Source: Symbiodinium natans
Taxonomy: Eukaryota > Sar > Dinophyceae > Suessiales > Symbiodiniaceae
Length of the DNA: 64,000 nucleotides
Direction of reading: 5' to 3'
Assembly: GCA_905221605.1 (NCBI GenBank)
Contig: CAJNDS010000069.1
Location: 62,001 to 126,000 of the forward strand
The notes under the pieces were generated by a model. The model searched no databases, was not told the DNA's origin, and saw nothing but the letters and a program-made list of their open reading frames with translations. This document shows, in pieces, positions 53,971 through 63,863 of this stretch. The translations under genes were made by a program, and so were the position numbers. The first letter of the stretch is position 1, and each line of letters opens with the position of its first letter.

Positions 53971-54069
53971 GTTAGGGTTTAGGGTTTAGGGTGTAGGGTG
54001 TAGGGTGTAGGGTTTAGGGTTTAGGGTTTAGGGTTTAGGGTTTAGGGTTTAGGGTTTAGGGTTTAGGGG
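53971..54069 (+). repeat. Interstitial telomeric block with a TGTAGGG cluster
   Basis: Three TGTAGGG copies near the left, then about nine perfect TTTAGGG units. Confidence 0.95.
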
Positions 54070-54381
54070 ATTTTGGGTTTTGGGTTCAGGGTTACGGGCT
54101 CCTGTCATTCAGTGCATCTGGTAGCATTTGAACATGCAGAAAGGTTCGAGCAGCGACAGGATCAGAGCAGTGTCTACGTCTCTTTCGCAAAAAGTCAGAG
54201 GGATTGTGTAGGGTAACCTAATTCCCTCACCCTGAACCCTAAACCCTAAAACCTTAAGGGATCAGGGTTTACGGGGATGTTGGGCCCAAGACCCCACACA
54301 GGAAACCCATGGCACGTCCCCAATGCACCTGACACTGCACTCATTGTTTAGGGTTTAGGGTTTAGGGTTTAAAGTTTTGGA

Positions 54382-54484
54382 TTGGGATGTTCCCCCCCTT
54401 ATGCAAACAGCCCTTTATAGGGATTATGATCAAGGGAACCATTATCTCCATTCAGGACTGCTAGTACAAGGGGGAACATACCAA
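54382..54484. mobile_element. MITE-like foldback, family A copy 7
   Basis: The left TTGGGATGTTCCCCCCCTTA is mirrored by GTACAAGGGGGAACATACCAA. It lies 10-15 bp after a TTTAGGG block. 103 bp. Confidence 0.8.
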
Positions 54485-54501
54485 GTGCTGGGTCCTAAAC
54501 C

Positions 54502-54556
54502 CCAGACCCCACAAACCCCACCAACCCCACAAACCCCACAAACCCCACAAACCCCA
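54502..54556. repeat. 9-mer array (CCCCACAAA)n
   Basis: About six units of CCCCACAAA with one CCCCACCAA, apparently a telomere-variant offshoot. Confidence 0.85.
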
Positions 54557-55453
54557 AACCTACTAAGCCTGAACTCTCATACCAAAAAGCTTCCAGACCG
54601 AAACCGCCGAAGAACACACCTGCTGCAGCCCCTGCCCCCCCGAACCCGTTTGAGCCGAAGGGTTTAGGGTTTGAGGGTTTAAGGTTTTGGATTAGGGTTT
54701 AGGGTTTAGGGTTTAGGGTTTACGGTTTACGGGCTGAGCTTTGCGGGGTGGAAACGGTTAGCAAGGGGGCGCAAAATTCCCAAGCTCCTGAAGCTCTCAT
54801 CCCCAACACCTTTATGCCCTAGAAACCCTCCACCGCACACGCTCCAGAGTCCCAGAGCCCTAACACCCATCCGAGGCGCCGCTTTCAAACAAAGGGAACC
54901 GTGCAACGGTCCTTTTTTCGCCTTCAGAGTCTGTTGCAACCACTGGGTTGCAAAGTTTTTGTTCCAAGGCTTTTCTTTAGTGTGCTATGGTTTCCGTGAG
55001 GTTCTCGGGTTTTGTGTAGGGCTGAAGAGCTTTTGTTGCAGGGTTCTTATGGAGAGTCCTAAGACTAAGGTTCTTCACAGGTCCGCACGGGATCTTCTTG
55101 TGGTTTTGCTGTGCATTTTTGGGCTGGGGTGGGAGTGTGGGAATCTATGGTGAACGGCCAAAGAAAGAATAGGGCTTTATCTGCGGTTTGCCAAACTGAG
55201 GCTTGTGGTGGGGTTTAGGGTTAGCGCGTAGGGCTTGGGCGGGCGCGCGTGAGGGTTTGTCAACGGGGAGACACATGTATTCACGTTATCCGCTTATCTG
55301 CTCTAACGGCATCGACCCAAGAGCAACCTGGGAATAGCAAAAGGTGCTCTCCTTCGGTTTCAAGAGGCATATTAGGGAACCGAAGCCCTAAACAAAAGTG
55401 AATGAGGGCCTACTCTGGGTCCTAGCAAAAGTAGGGTCTTGGGATCTTAAGCT
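54557..55453. other. Mosaic, no gene recognised
   Basis: Degenerate TTTAGGG at 54660-54732, then about 700 bp of unique sequence with only short frames (64-70 codons). Confidence 0.45.
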
Positions 55454-55556
55454 TAGTTGTCCAGTACCTAGGGGTTTTAAAGGTTAACCTTTGGGATTTT
55501 AAGGGGAATACATAAACCCAAAAAGGTTAAAGGTTACCTACTCTACTACTAAGTAA
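55454..55556. mobile_element. Family F repeat copy 2
   Basis: GTTGTCCAGTACC, CCTTTGGGA and AAAGGTTACCTACTCTACTA match the copy at 46236 in the same order. It also contains internal AAAGGTTAACCTTT palindromic sequence. Confidence 0.55.
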
Positions 55557-55814
55557 GGTAACCCTTAAAATGGCCCTTTGTAGGCTTGCAAGCCCGTGTC
55601 TCCTAGTGTCTGAGTGTGCTTTCCAGCAGCAGGTCAGGGCTCAGGGATCTCATCTCGGACCCGAAAGGCCCTAAACCCTAAATCCTAAACCCTAAACCCT
55701 AAACCTATCTTCACCTTCTTCACATCTGGGGCCCTGGCCATGGTTGCATAAAGGCCCTTGCGCTCTCGCTGTCTTACTCCCTTAGCCGCCTGCGCACGAC
55801 AAGGCAGATGTGGT

Positions 55815-55880
55815 CCCTAAACCCTAAACCCTAAGCCCTAAGCCCTAAACCCTAAACCCTAAACCCTAAACCCTAGACCC
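55815..55880 (-). repeat. CCCTAAA block
   Basis: Eight to nine units with CCCTAAG and CCCTAGA variants. A similar shorter block lies at 55668-55710. Confidence 0.9.
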
Positions 55881-55883
55881 TAA

Positions 55884-55976
55884 GGCCTTTTTGGGTACCC
55901 AAATAAGAGGCGCCGCCTTGTAATTATAAGGCTTAAGGTCCCAAAAGGGACAATACTTTAAAGAAATCACCATGTG
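55884..55976. mobile_element. Truncated family D element
   Basis: The interior AAATAAGAGGCGCCGCCTTG and the right end ACTTTAAAGAAATCACCATG match family D. The left end is missing, replaced by the adjoining CCCTAAA block. Confidence 0.55.
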
Positions 55977-56682
55977 GAGTTTAAGGGTGTTTAGGGTTTA
56001 GGGCTTAAGGCCTAAGTTTTTTCTGTTTAACGCTTGTAGGGTGTAGGATATATGATGTAAGGATTTGAGGGTTTAGGGTGTAAGCGGTTTTGGGGATTAG
56101 GCTTTAATTTAAGGGTCTGGGGCTTGAGGCTTACATTGTGAGAGGCCGCGCTGTTTTAGGGGTTCCTCTTGGAAGGACCTTTTGAACCAATTCCGAACAA
56201 TGCCACTACTACCGTGCAGGTACTACCGTACACCTACCTCTGAATCCTGCCAAGCCTTTGCATGAGGCTCTGCAAAGCAAAACCCTAAACACTAAAACCC
56301 CGGTCGCCCGAAACTGAACTGGGTTCCATTCTTCACTGAGTACCTGCTATCAAACCCCCAAACCCAGAACCCCAAACCCTAAACCCCAAACCGTAGACCA
56401 AAACCACTAAGCCCCAAACCGTAGACCAAAAACCTAAACCCCAAACCCCAAACCCTAAACCCCATACCTCCAACCCCAATCCCCAAGCCCTAAACCCCAA
56501 ACCCTAAACCCTAAACCCCAAACCTTAAACCCCAAACCCTAAACCCCAAACCCTAAACTCCAAACCCGAAGCCCCAAACCTCAAACCCCGAACCCCAAAC
56601 ACAAGGACTTTCCACTTTGCCTCGCGCGCATCCGGGAAGACCATGAGCCTGAGGTTCGGCCTCAGGGTTTCGGCTTTAGCCC
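55977..56682. other. Degenerate telomeric mosaic
   Basis: G-strand variants to 56130, unique sequence, then a decayed array rich in CCCCAAA and CCCTAAA (56350-56605). Confidence 0.55.
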
Positions 56683-56806
56683 TAGGGTTTAGGGTTTAGG
56701 GTTTAGGGTTTAGGGTTTAGGGTTTAGGGTTTAGGGTTTAGGGTTTAGGGTTTAGGGTTTAGGGCTAGGGGTTGAGGGTTGAGGGTTGAGGGTTAGGGGT
56801 TTAGGG
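56683..56806 (+). repeat. Interstitial telomeric block with TTGAGGG tail
   Basis: About twelve perfect TTTAGGG units, then three TTGAGGG units. Confidence 0.95.
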
Positions 56807-56914
56807 ATGCGTTAGCTCTTCTGTTGGGGGGTGTGGCTAAACCTCCAAGCCTAGACCCCGAATCCCAAACCCTGAAGGCCTCAACCCTACAACTCCCAAA
56901 CAGAATCAGCCAAA

Positions 56915-57116
56915 ACCGTAAACCCTAAACCACTAACCCTAAACCCTACCTTACACCCTCCCTTACACCCTAAACCCTGCACTCCAAACCTTAAAGCCCA
57001 AACCCTAAACCCTGAACCCCAAGCACTAAACCCTAAACCCTGAACCCTAAACCCTAAACCCTAAACGCTAAACCCTAAACCCTAAACCCTAAACCCTAAA
57101 CCCTAAACCCTGAACC
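56915..57116 (-). repeat. CCCTAAA array, decayed left and clean right
   Basis: Left part with CCTTACACCCT and other variants. The last 80 bp (57030-57112) is nearly perfect CCCTAAA. Confidence 0.9.
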
Positions 57117-57214
57117 CGCCAGACCCGGGAGTCGCCAAGCGCCGAGTTGCAGCCCGCGTGCCCGGAAGGGCGGCGAGACCAATGGCCGGCCAAGTGAGGC
57201 CTCCGGGCTGGGGG

Positions 57215-57310
57215 GGGGGGGGTTTAGGGTTTAGGGTTTCGGGTTTAGGGTTTAGGGTTTAAGGTTTAGGGTTTAGGGTTTCGGGTTTATAAGGTGTAGG
57301 GTTTTTGGGA
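57215..57310 (+). repeat. Degenerate TTTAGGG block
   Basis: Canonical units with TTTCGGG and TTTAAGG variants, preceded by a short G tract. Confidence 0.85.
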
Positions 57311-57582
57311 GTTTTTTTGAGGGTTTAGGGTATTGGGCTTCCTGCCAAGAACCTGCTGCTAAGAGCTCTGTATTCCTATTCAACGCATGGCTGGGATGTC
57401 TGGGTTGTAGGCAGGGTTCACGGGCTGGGGCTTGATTGGGTAGAGTCGGCAGGATTTTGGAGCTTGGATTGCTGAAAGCTTAGGACTTCGTATAGGAAAA
57501 GTCCTTCTAAGGCACGAAGCATGCAGGTTCCGCTGAAGTCTGAGAAGCCTTGTTTGCGAGGGTTTTGGGTTTAGGGCCCTAG

Positions 57583-58026
57583 ATGGAAAAGACGAGCCGG
57601 TCGACACTTCTCTCGCCTGAAATGTGGCAATACTACCGCAAACGCAGACGACAACTCTGCAACTTTGTAAGAACAATGGTTGAGCCCAGGTCACCCGAGC
57701 ACAGGACCCTTGCAAGAATAACCAATGCAAAGCCCGGCCAAACGCCCGCACGGATGCCTGCAACTTATCACGAACTTCCGCGATCTTCCAAGTCGCCCTG
57801 GTACAGATCACGCCGGCGACCTGACAGGCCGGAGACGGGTCGAAGTGTGAAACTCCAAGACCCGATTCAAACCGTCCCTAAACCCTTGAAGCCTACCTCA
57901 CGGACCTTGATGCCTATGGTCCCACGAAGATGCTTGACTCTCTACACGCCCAGAGAGCCCAATACCATGCCTCAACTCATTCATGCTGAGGACGACCGTC
58001 TTCGCTCAAAGGTCTATTGCTCATAA
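57583..58026 (+). CDS. Unassigned open reading frame, doubtful
   Basis: 147 codons, one of the longest frames not made of simple repeat. It lies in about 650 bp of unique sequence. It is very basic (R-K-R-R-R-Q and R-S-R-R-R-P clusters) and proline-rich, with no recognisable domain. A 143-codon minus-strand frame (57380-57811) overlaps its first half, which weakens both. If real it would be an intronless small basic protein or a single exon. Confidence 0.15.
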   Translation: MEKTSRSTLLSPEMWQYYRKRRRQLCNFVRTMVEPRSPEHRTLARITNAKPGQTPARMPATYHELPRSSKSPWYRSRRRPDRPETGRSVKLQDPIQTVPKPLKPTSRTLMPMVPRRCLTLYTPREPNTMPQLIHAEDDRLRSKVYCS

Positions 58027-58986
58027 CTGAGGGATAGTTGACTCGCCCTGTGCAACCGAAAGCCTAAATTCTTCAACCCTAACCTGATGCCCTCCCCCGC
58101 ACCCCCAACTCCCCAAGAAGAAGAATCAAGGTAAACAAATGCTAAAATTATAGATACGAGTATACAAAAACCTGCAATAAGAATAGTCATGATGCCTGCT
58201 GTAAGCCCTAACCTGGGCTTGAGCCCTGAAGAAAAACTTGGGGTGTTGAGATTCGGGTTGAGAGGTTTAGGGTGTAGTCGGGTTTGGGTGATGAGATGGG
58301 AAGCTGGGTGTTCAGAGCCCTAAAAGCTTTTTGGACTTCCAGATGCTACGAGTACTACTTCAAATTGATGGATATGTCCCTGCATTGCAATGGGCATGGA
58401 TGAGGTTGCTTAGAGGATTCGCCGCCCGACGAAGCCCCAGATCATGAGCCAAAAGCCCTAACCCTAAACCCTAAACCTTCTGCTGTTGGCTGCGGTCTGG
58501 TTACGTTGACTTGTCCAACGGTGATTCCACGAGTCTCCTGCACACAGGGGGGCCATCACGAGACTCCCACAACCAAGAGCCCAAGAGCCCAAGAGCCCAA
58601 GAGCCCTAAACCCTAAACCTAGACACCCCCCAAATTAGTAGGGTTTAGAGCTTGGGGCAATAAACGGCTGTTGCAGATTGTGGGTGCCAATATTTAGTAA
58701 GCCGGTGGTCCTCAGCAGAACTTTCTGCAACACAAAAGAGGAACTGAAACTGGGAGTCTAGTCTAGGCAAGCGCTTGCAGGTCCCGTCTGGATGATTCAG
58801 CAAGGACTGCGTCCCTGCTGGAGGTGGCCGGGACCAAAACCCTAAGCCCTAAACAATAAACCATAAACCCCAAAACCCCAAGACCCGTAAACCAAAACAC
58901 AGCAGAGAATGAGGGCCCACACCCGGCACCAATCCTGGATCTCCGAACGCCTGGAAAACCTCCGTGCCTGAAATCCCCTCGTAGCG
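58027..58986. other. Mostly unique, no gene recognised
   Basis: About 950 bp with a few isolated CCCTAAA units (58450 and 58600) and an (AAGAGCCC)n run of four units at 58575-58605. Confidence 0.45.
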
Positions 58987-59060
58987 TTTAGGGTTTAGGG
59001 TTTAGGGTTTAGGGTTTAGGGTTTAGGGTTTAGGGTTTAGGGTTTAGGGTTGAGGTCTTA
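58987..59060 (+). repeat. Interstitial telomeric block (TTTAGGG)n
   Basis: Nine perfect heptamers ending in TTGAGG. Confidence 0.95.
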
Positions 59061-59253
59061 GGGTTTAGGCGTTAGGGTTTAGGGGGTTTTCCGGTTTAGG
59101 GTTGAGGACTGAGGGCTCCCAGACGTTGTTCCAAACGCCCTGCACCTTGGCTTAATCCCTGCACATCTACACTAAGTCTCGATAGGGAAACAAGAAATCT
59201 TACCAAAACGGGCACGGCTACCAGGACCCTGAACCCAAAACCCTATAAAGCCT

Positions 59254-59275
59254 CCCCCCCCCCCCCCCCCCCCCC
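59254..59275 (-). repeat. Poly-C tract, 22 bases
   Basis: One of the C homopolymers on the plus strand, flanked by AAAGCCT and AAAGTCC. Confidence 0.9.
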
Positions 59276-60235
59276 AAAGTCCTAAAAACGCAAAACCCTA
59301 CATAGACCCCCAAAATCCTGTATAAAACCCCTAACACCGATAAAGAACCCACAAAATAAACCGCCAAAATCATAAACACCCGCAGACCCCTATCTAACCT
59401 CCCCCCCCTCAAGAAAACAATAAAATAAACCCTGAAAACCCAAACCCCAAAAAACCGAAAGCCCTAAACCCTGCACAGCCACCCTAGACCCGAAACCCGA
59501 AACCCGAGACCCTAAACCCTTAAAACCCAAACTCCAAACCCTAAACCCTAAACCCCAAACCCCAAACCCTAAACCCTAAACCCTGGCCTCTGTCGTCTCC
59601 CCCTGCGGCGCCGGCTCCCAGCATGTGCCGGGCTTCGGCCACATCGACGCCAGCGCGGCCACCGAGATCTGCTTGGGGGCTTTTGGAGTTCAGGGCCAGG
59701 CAGGGTTTAGGGTTTAGGGTTGAGGGTTGAGGGCTTAGGGCTTAAGGGCTTAAGGGCTTAGGGGCTTAGGGGCTTAGGTTTTAGGGTTTAGGGCTGGGGG
59801 CTTATGGGGTTTAGGGTTTCGGGGTTCAGGGTATTTGTTGGGGCTGAGGGGTTTAGGGTTTAGGGGCTCAAGGTATGACATTAAGGGGCTTAGAGAGATT
59901 TAGAGTCGGGAGGTTGACAGTTTGGGGGGGTGTAGGAATCAGGGTCTGGGGTCTATAGGCCAGAGGCCGCACTCCGGAGGGTTTTCCACCCTAAACCCTA
60001 AACCCTAAACAAACCCTAAACCCTAAACCCTAAACCCAATATAGGATCAGCGCTAGCTGCTCATGGTACTGGGCCCTGGTTCCTGGCCGTCGCCTTATCA
60101 TGAAAAACCCTAAACCCCAAACCGAAGCCCCAAACGCCAAACCCAAACCCCAAACCCTAAACCCTAAACCCTCTCTATCATATATATATATATATTCATC
60201 TATTTATTTATATTTTTATTTATTTATTTATTTAA
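59276..60235. other. Telomeric mosaic and AT microsatellite
   Basis: CCCTAAA-type at 59480-59585, G-strand variants (CTTAGGG, CTTAAGGG, TTGAGGG) at 59704-59900, CCCTAAA at 59988-60040 and 60100-60172, then (TA)n and TATTTATT repeats to 60235. Confidence 0.55.
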
Positions 60236-60925
60236 ACCTTCGGGCGATTTCGGCCAAACTGCCCCCCAATGTTCGGGTGATTTCGGCCAATCTGACCCCA
60301 ATGTTCGGGCGATTCCGGCCAATCTGACCCCCAATGTTCGGGCGATTTCGGCCAATCTGACCCCAATGTTCAGGCGATTTCGGCCAATCTGACGGGCGAT
60401 GTCGGCCTGGCCGAAAAATCACGAACATTGAGGTCAGATTCGCCCGAACATTGGGGTCAGATTGGCCGAAATCGCCCGAACATGGGGGCCAGATTGGCCG
60501 AAATCGCGCGAACATTGGGGCCCCAATGTTCGTGACTTTTCGGCCTGGCCGAAATCGCTCGAACATTGGGGTCAGATTGGCCGGAATCGCCCGAACATTG
60601 GGGTCAGATTGGCCGGAATCGCCCGAACATTGGGGTCAGATTGGCTCAGATTGGCCGAAATCGCCTGAACATTGGGGGCCCCAATGTTCGTGACTTTTCG
60701 GCCTGGCCGAAATCGCCCGAACATTGGGGTCAGATTGGCCGGAATCGCCCGAACATTGGGGTCAGATTGGCCGAAATCGCCCGAACATTGGGGTCAGATT
60801 GGCCGAAATCGCCTGAACATTGGGGGCCCCAATGTTCGTGACTTTTCGGCCTGGCCGAAATCGCCCGAACATTGGGGTCAGATTGGCCGGAATCGCCCGA
60901 ACACTGGGGTCAGATTGTTCGTCGG
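60236..60925. repeat. Foldback array of a 32-bp unit in opposite orientations
   Basis: Left part (60241-60415): about five and a half units of CGGGCGATTTCGGCCAATCT followed by GACCCCAATGTT, alternating at 33 and 32 bp. Right part (60425-60915): about fifteen units in reverse complement (GGTCAGATTGGCCGAAATCG...). A longer module around GGGGCCCCAATGTTCGTGAC then TTTTCGGCCTGGCC recurs at about 60515, 60675 and 60823. All phases stay open on both strands, so the 60-119 codon frames here are repeat translations. Confidence 0.9.
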
Positions 60926-61589
60926 GGGGCTCGGTAAGATGGAAACCTTTTATTTTCTTAATGTTATAGGATTCTTTGGGCGGGTGGGTTTTTTTCTGAG
61001 CCTGGAACCTCCTAATGACTATCAATGCTAGAACAGTGACCCAATAGACCCTAAACCCTAAACCCTAAACCCTAAACCCTAAACCCTAAACCCTACCCCC
61101 TAAACCCCCCCGACTGTTGGAGGAAGGAGCCCTCCTTTGCAAAACGTTTTTTTGGAGCCCCACACGCCCTAAGCAATCCGCAGCCTCTGAAGCCACTAAG
61201 CGTGGTGGGGGCTGGGGGGTCGAAGCTTTGGGGCTTAGGGCGTAGGGGTTTAGGGTTTAGGGTGGAGGGTTTAGGGTTTAGGGCGTAGGGGTTTAGGGTT
61301 TAGGGTCTAGGGTTTTAGGGTTTAGGGTTTTCGGGAACTTCAAGAGGCTTCTGTCGGGCGGGAGCTGCGCCCCCCTTAGAGCCATAAAAGAGAAACCCTA
61401 TGTTTTCACATCCCTTTGGAGCTGCAGTGGAGTGCAAGTTCCCCCTTGCGACGGCCGCTCCGATACACGTGAGGTAGTTGTGTGCAGCGCGGGTGCTCCA
61501 TGCACCTGCCCCACAAAGAAGGCTTTGGCCCGGCAACACGCGTCCTGCACGCCGGGGTCGCACATCCACGGGAACCCAAGAACCCGAAG
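60926..61589. other. Unique sequence and telomeric blocks
   Basis: CCCTAAA at 61037-61092, G-strand degenerate block at 61230-61330, and unique sequence between. No gene recognised. Confidence 0.45.
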
Positions 61590-61830
61590 ACAAAACCCTA
61601 AACCCTAATCCCTAGACCCCCGAAACCCTATACCCCCTAGACCCGAAACCCTAAACCCTGAACCCTAACCCCTAAACCCCTGAACGCCTAAACCCCTAAA
61701 CACCTAGACCCTAAACCCCTAAACCCCTAAACCCCTAAACCCCTAAAACCCTAAACCCCTAAACCCCTAAACCCCTAAACACCTAAACACCTGGACCCTA
61801 AACCCTAAACCCTAAACCCCTAAACCCTGA
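61590..61830 (-). repeat. 8-mer array (CCCCTAAA)n
   Basis: About thirty units, dominated in the middle by CCCCTAAA, with CACCTAAA and CCCTGAA variants and canonical CCCTAAA at the edges. Confidence 0.9.
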
Positions 61831-61937
61831 AGTCGAGGTGCCTGGTCTCCTTGTCGATTCCCGGCGTGGTGCGCCTCACGGCCCACCCCGAGTTTGGACT
61901 TTGAGCTTTCCCTGAAGGGTCCAGTGTGGTTCCTTTT

Positions 61938-62060
61938 TGGGTTTAGGGTTTAGGGTTTAGGGTTTAGGGTTTAGGGTGTAGGGTTTAGGGTTTAGGGTGT
62001 AGGGTGTAGGGTGTAGGGTGTAGGGTGTAGGGTGTAGGGTGTAGGGTGTAGGGTGTAGGG
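61938..62060 (+). repeat. Telomeric block passing into (TGTAGGG)n
   Basis: Five TTTAGGG units, then at least nine tandem TGTAGGG units. Confidence 0.95.
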
Positions 62061-62137
62061 ATACTACCCCAAAAAGGTACTACATGGGAGCCTTTGGGGG
62101 GGTTGAAGACTTAGGGTTTGGCCAAAAGGGCTTAGGG

Positions 62138-62310
62138 TGTAGGGGTTTAGGGGTTTAGGGGTTTAGGGGTTTAGGGGTTTAGGGGTTTAGGGGTTTAGGG
62201 GTTTAGGGGTTTAGGGGTTTAGGGGTTAGGCGTTTAGGGGTTTAGGCGTTTAGGGGTTTAGGGGTTTAGGGGTTAGGGGTTTACGGGTTTCGGGTGTAGA
62301 GTTTAGGGGT
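62138..62310 (+). repeat. 8-mer array (TTTAGGGG)n
   Basis: About twenty units of TTTAGGGG with few variants, the mirror partner in type of the CCCCTAAA array 300 bp upstream. Confidence 0.95.
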
Positions 62311-63627
62311 TTAGGGGCCGGGGCTTCTCTACTTCCTCAAGCACATGGCTGGCACCCGAGATGGGGAAGTTGTCGTGTGCAGGGTTTAGGGCCTTGCCCA
62401 GCACTGTCAAGATGGGGCTTTGGTCCTAAACCCTAAACCCTAAACCCTAGGTCCTAGACACTATAGGATCTTCTGTTTCCAGAGCTGTGCAGAAATCAGA
62501 GAACCGACCAAGAGGATGCATCATGTAAGGGGGACTTGTCTCACTTAGGGTTTAAAGGGTTAGGGTTTAGGGTTTAGGGATTGTTCCTTGGGGATCCGAC
62601 TAAACCTGTCACCCTTGTGCGCAGCCCAGTGACTGCGGCATCAACGCTAGCCTATCGGTTTTGAACGTCCACCCTTGACACCTGAACAAAACTGTGATGT
62701 GGTTTCGGGCTTTCCTCAACCCTACACCCTAAACCCTAACTCAGTCGAGTGTTTCCGGATTTTTTGAACTCCGAAGTCTGGCGCTGGCAATTGCCGGTAA
62801 GGAATGCACCCATGGATGTTGGCGGGAAGGGGGGGGGGGAAGTCCAGCAAGGACCCTCATGACCCCCAAACCTCAAACGCCTGAACGCCAAAGACCCAGC
62901 TGGTTTTAGAGAAGATCCTAAACCCCAAAACGATAAAACGCTAAACCCTAAACCCTTAACTGCCAAAAGCCTGCATCTGTCAAGCCTAAAGCCTGCTAAG
63001 TCAGACGATGCTCTGCTGGAGGTGATGGCTGGATAAACGGCCCTAAGCTAAACCCACCCCAACCCTCGCCCCCAAAAAACAACATATCCTCGACTCGTAA
63101 CTCTGTGGCGTAAACAGCCGTCCTTGCTAGTTCCCAAGAAAGAACCCAAAGACCATGGGGCAGCTCGTTGTCTGCCCTGATTCTGCGCATCCTAAGCCCT
63201 AAAACATCTGCACCTGGAGGCTTGTTCGTGCGTTTAGGGCTTAGGGCTCTTAGGGCTCTTAGGCCTCTTAGGGCTTAGGGCTCTTAGGGCTCTTAGGGCT
63301 TAGGGCCCCGCACCCTGCCTGTTGCGCCCGCCAGGCGTTTGGCGTTGCCGGCGTCGGTTCGGCTGCAGCCTCAAAGTATCTGCCCATGGTCTTAGAATCT
63401 AGACTTCTCCCTACACCGTAAACCCTAAAACCCTAAACCCTTACTGCCTAAAACCCTAAACCCTAAAACCTAAAACCTAAAAACCCTAAACCCCAAAACC
63501 CTAAACCCTAAACGACGAAACGACCCTTTTTCCATCACAGGCGGTCCCAGAGGATCATCCTCGGCTCCTCACCCGCACTCTTGTCGTGCTCCAGCATGGT
63601 TACCAGAAGCTTCACGCTGGCCTAGCT
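62311..63627. other. Mosaic, no gene recognised
   Basis: Small telomeric blocks at 62425-62450 and 62547-62580, unique sequence to 63230, a (GGGCTCTTA)n and CTTAGGG cluster at 63231-63305, and degenerate CCCTAAAA at 63415-63510. Confidence 0.5.
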
Positions 63628-63645
63628 GGGGGGGGGGGGGGGGGG
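63628..63645 (+). repeat. Poly-G tract, 18 bases
   Basis: G homopolymer after GGCCTAGCT. Confidence 0.9.
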
Positions 63646-63674
63646 TGGGGCGTATGAAAATGAGGGACCCTAGC

Positions 63675-63728
63675 GTTTAGGGTTTAGGGTTTAGGGTTTA
63701 GGGTTTAGGGTTTAGGGTTTAGGGTTTA
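63675..63728 (+). repeat. Interstitial telomeric block (TTTAGGG)n
   Basis: Seven to eight perfect units, followed at once by AAACCCCCTAG, a short head-to-head switch. Confidence 0.95.
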
Positions 63729-63811
63729 AACCCCCTAGTGTTTAGGGTTTAGGCAAACCCAAGATGGATTTCCAGACTTGTTTGGACCCTGCTACCACCC
63801 GATTGCTATCT

Positions 63812-63813
<2 letters not shown>

Positions 63814-63847
<34 letters not shown>
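63814..63847 (+). repeat. Poly-G tract, 34 bases
   Basis: G homopolymer 17 bp before the family B element at the window end. Confidence 0.9.
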
Positions 63848-63863
63848 CTGGTTCTACTGCAGA

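Noticed and set aside
60100-61031. Repetitive proteins reading G-S-D-W-P-K-S-P-E-H-W
   Set aside because: The 32-bp repeat is open in all phases on both strands, so frame length is not evidence of coding.
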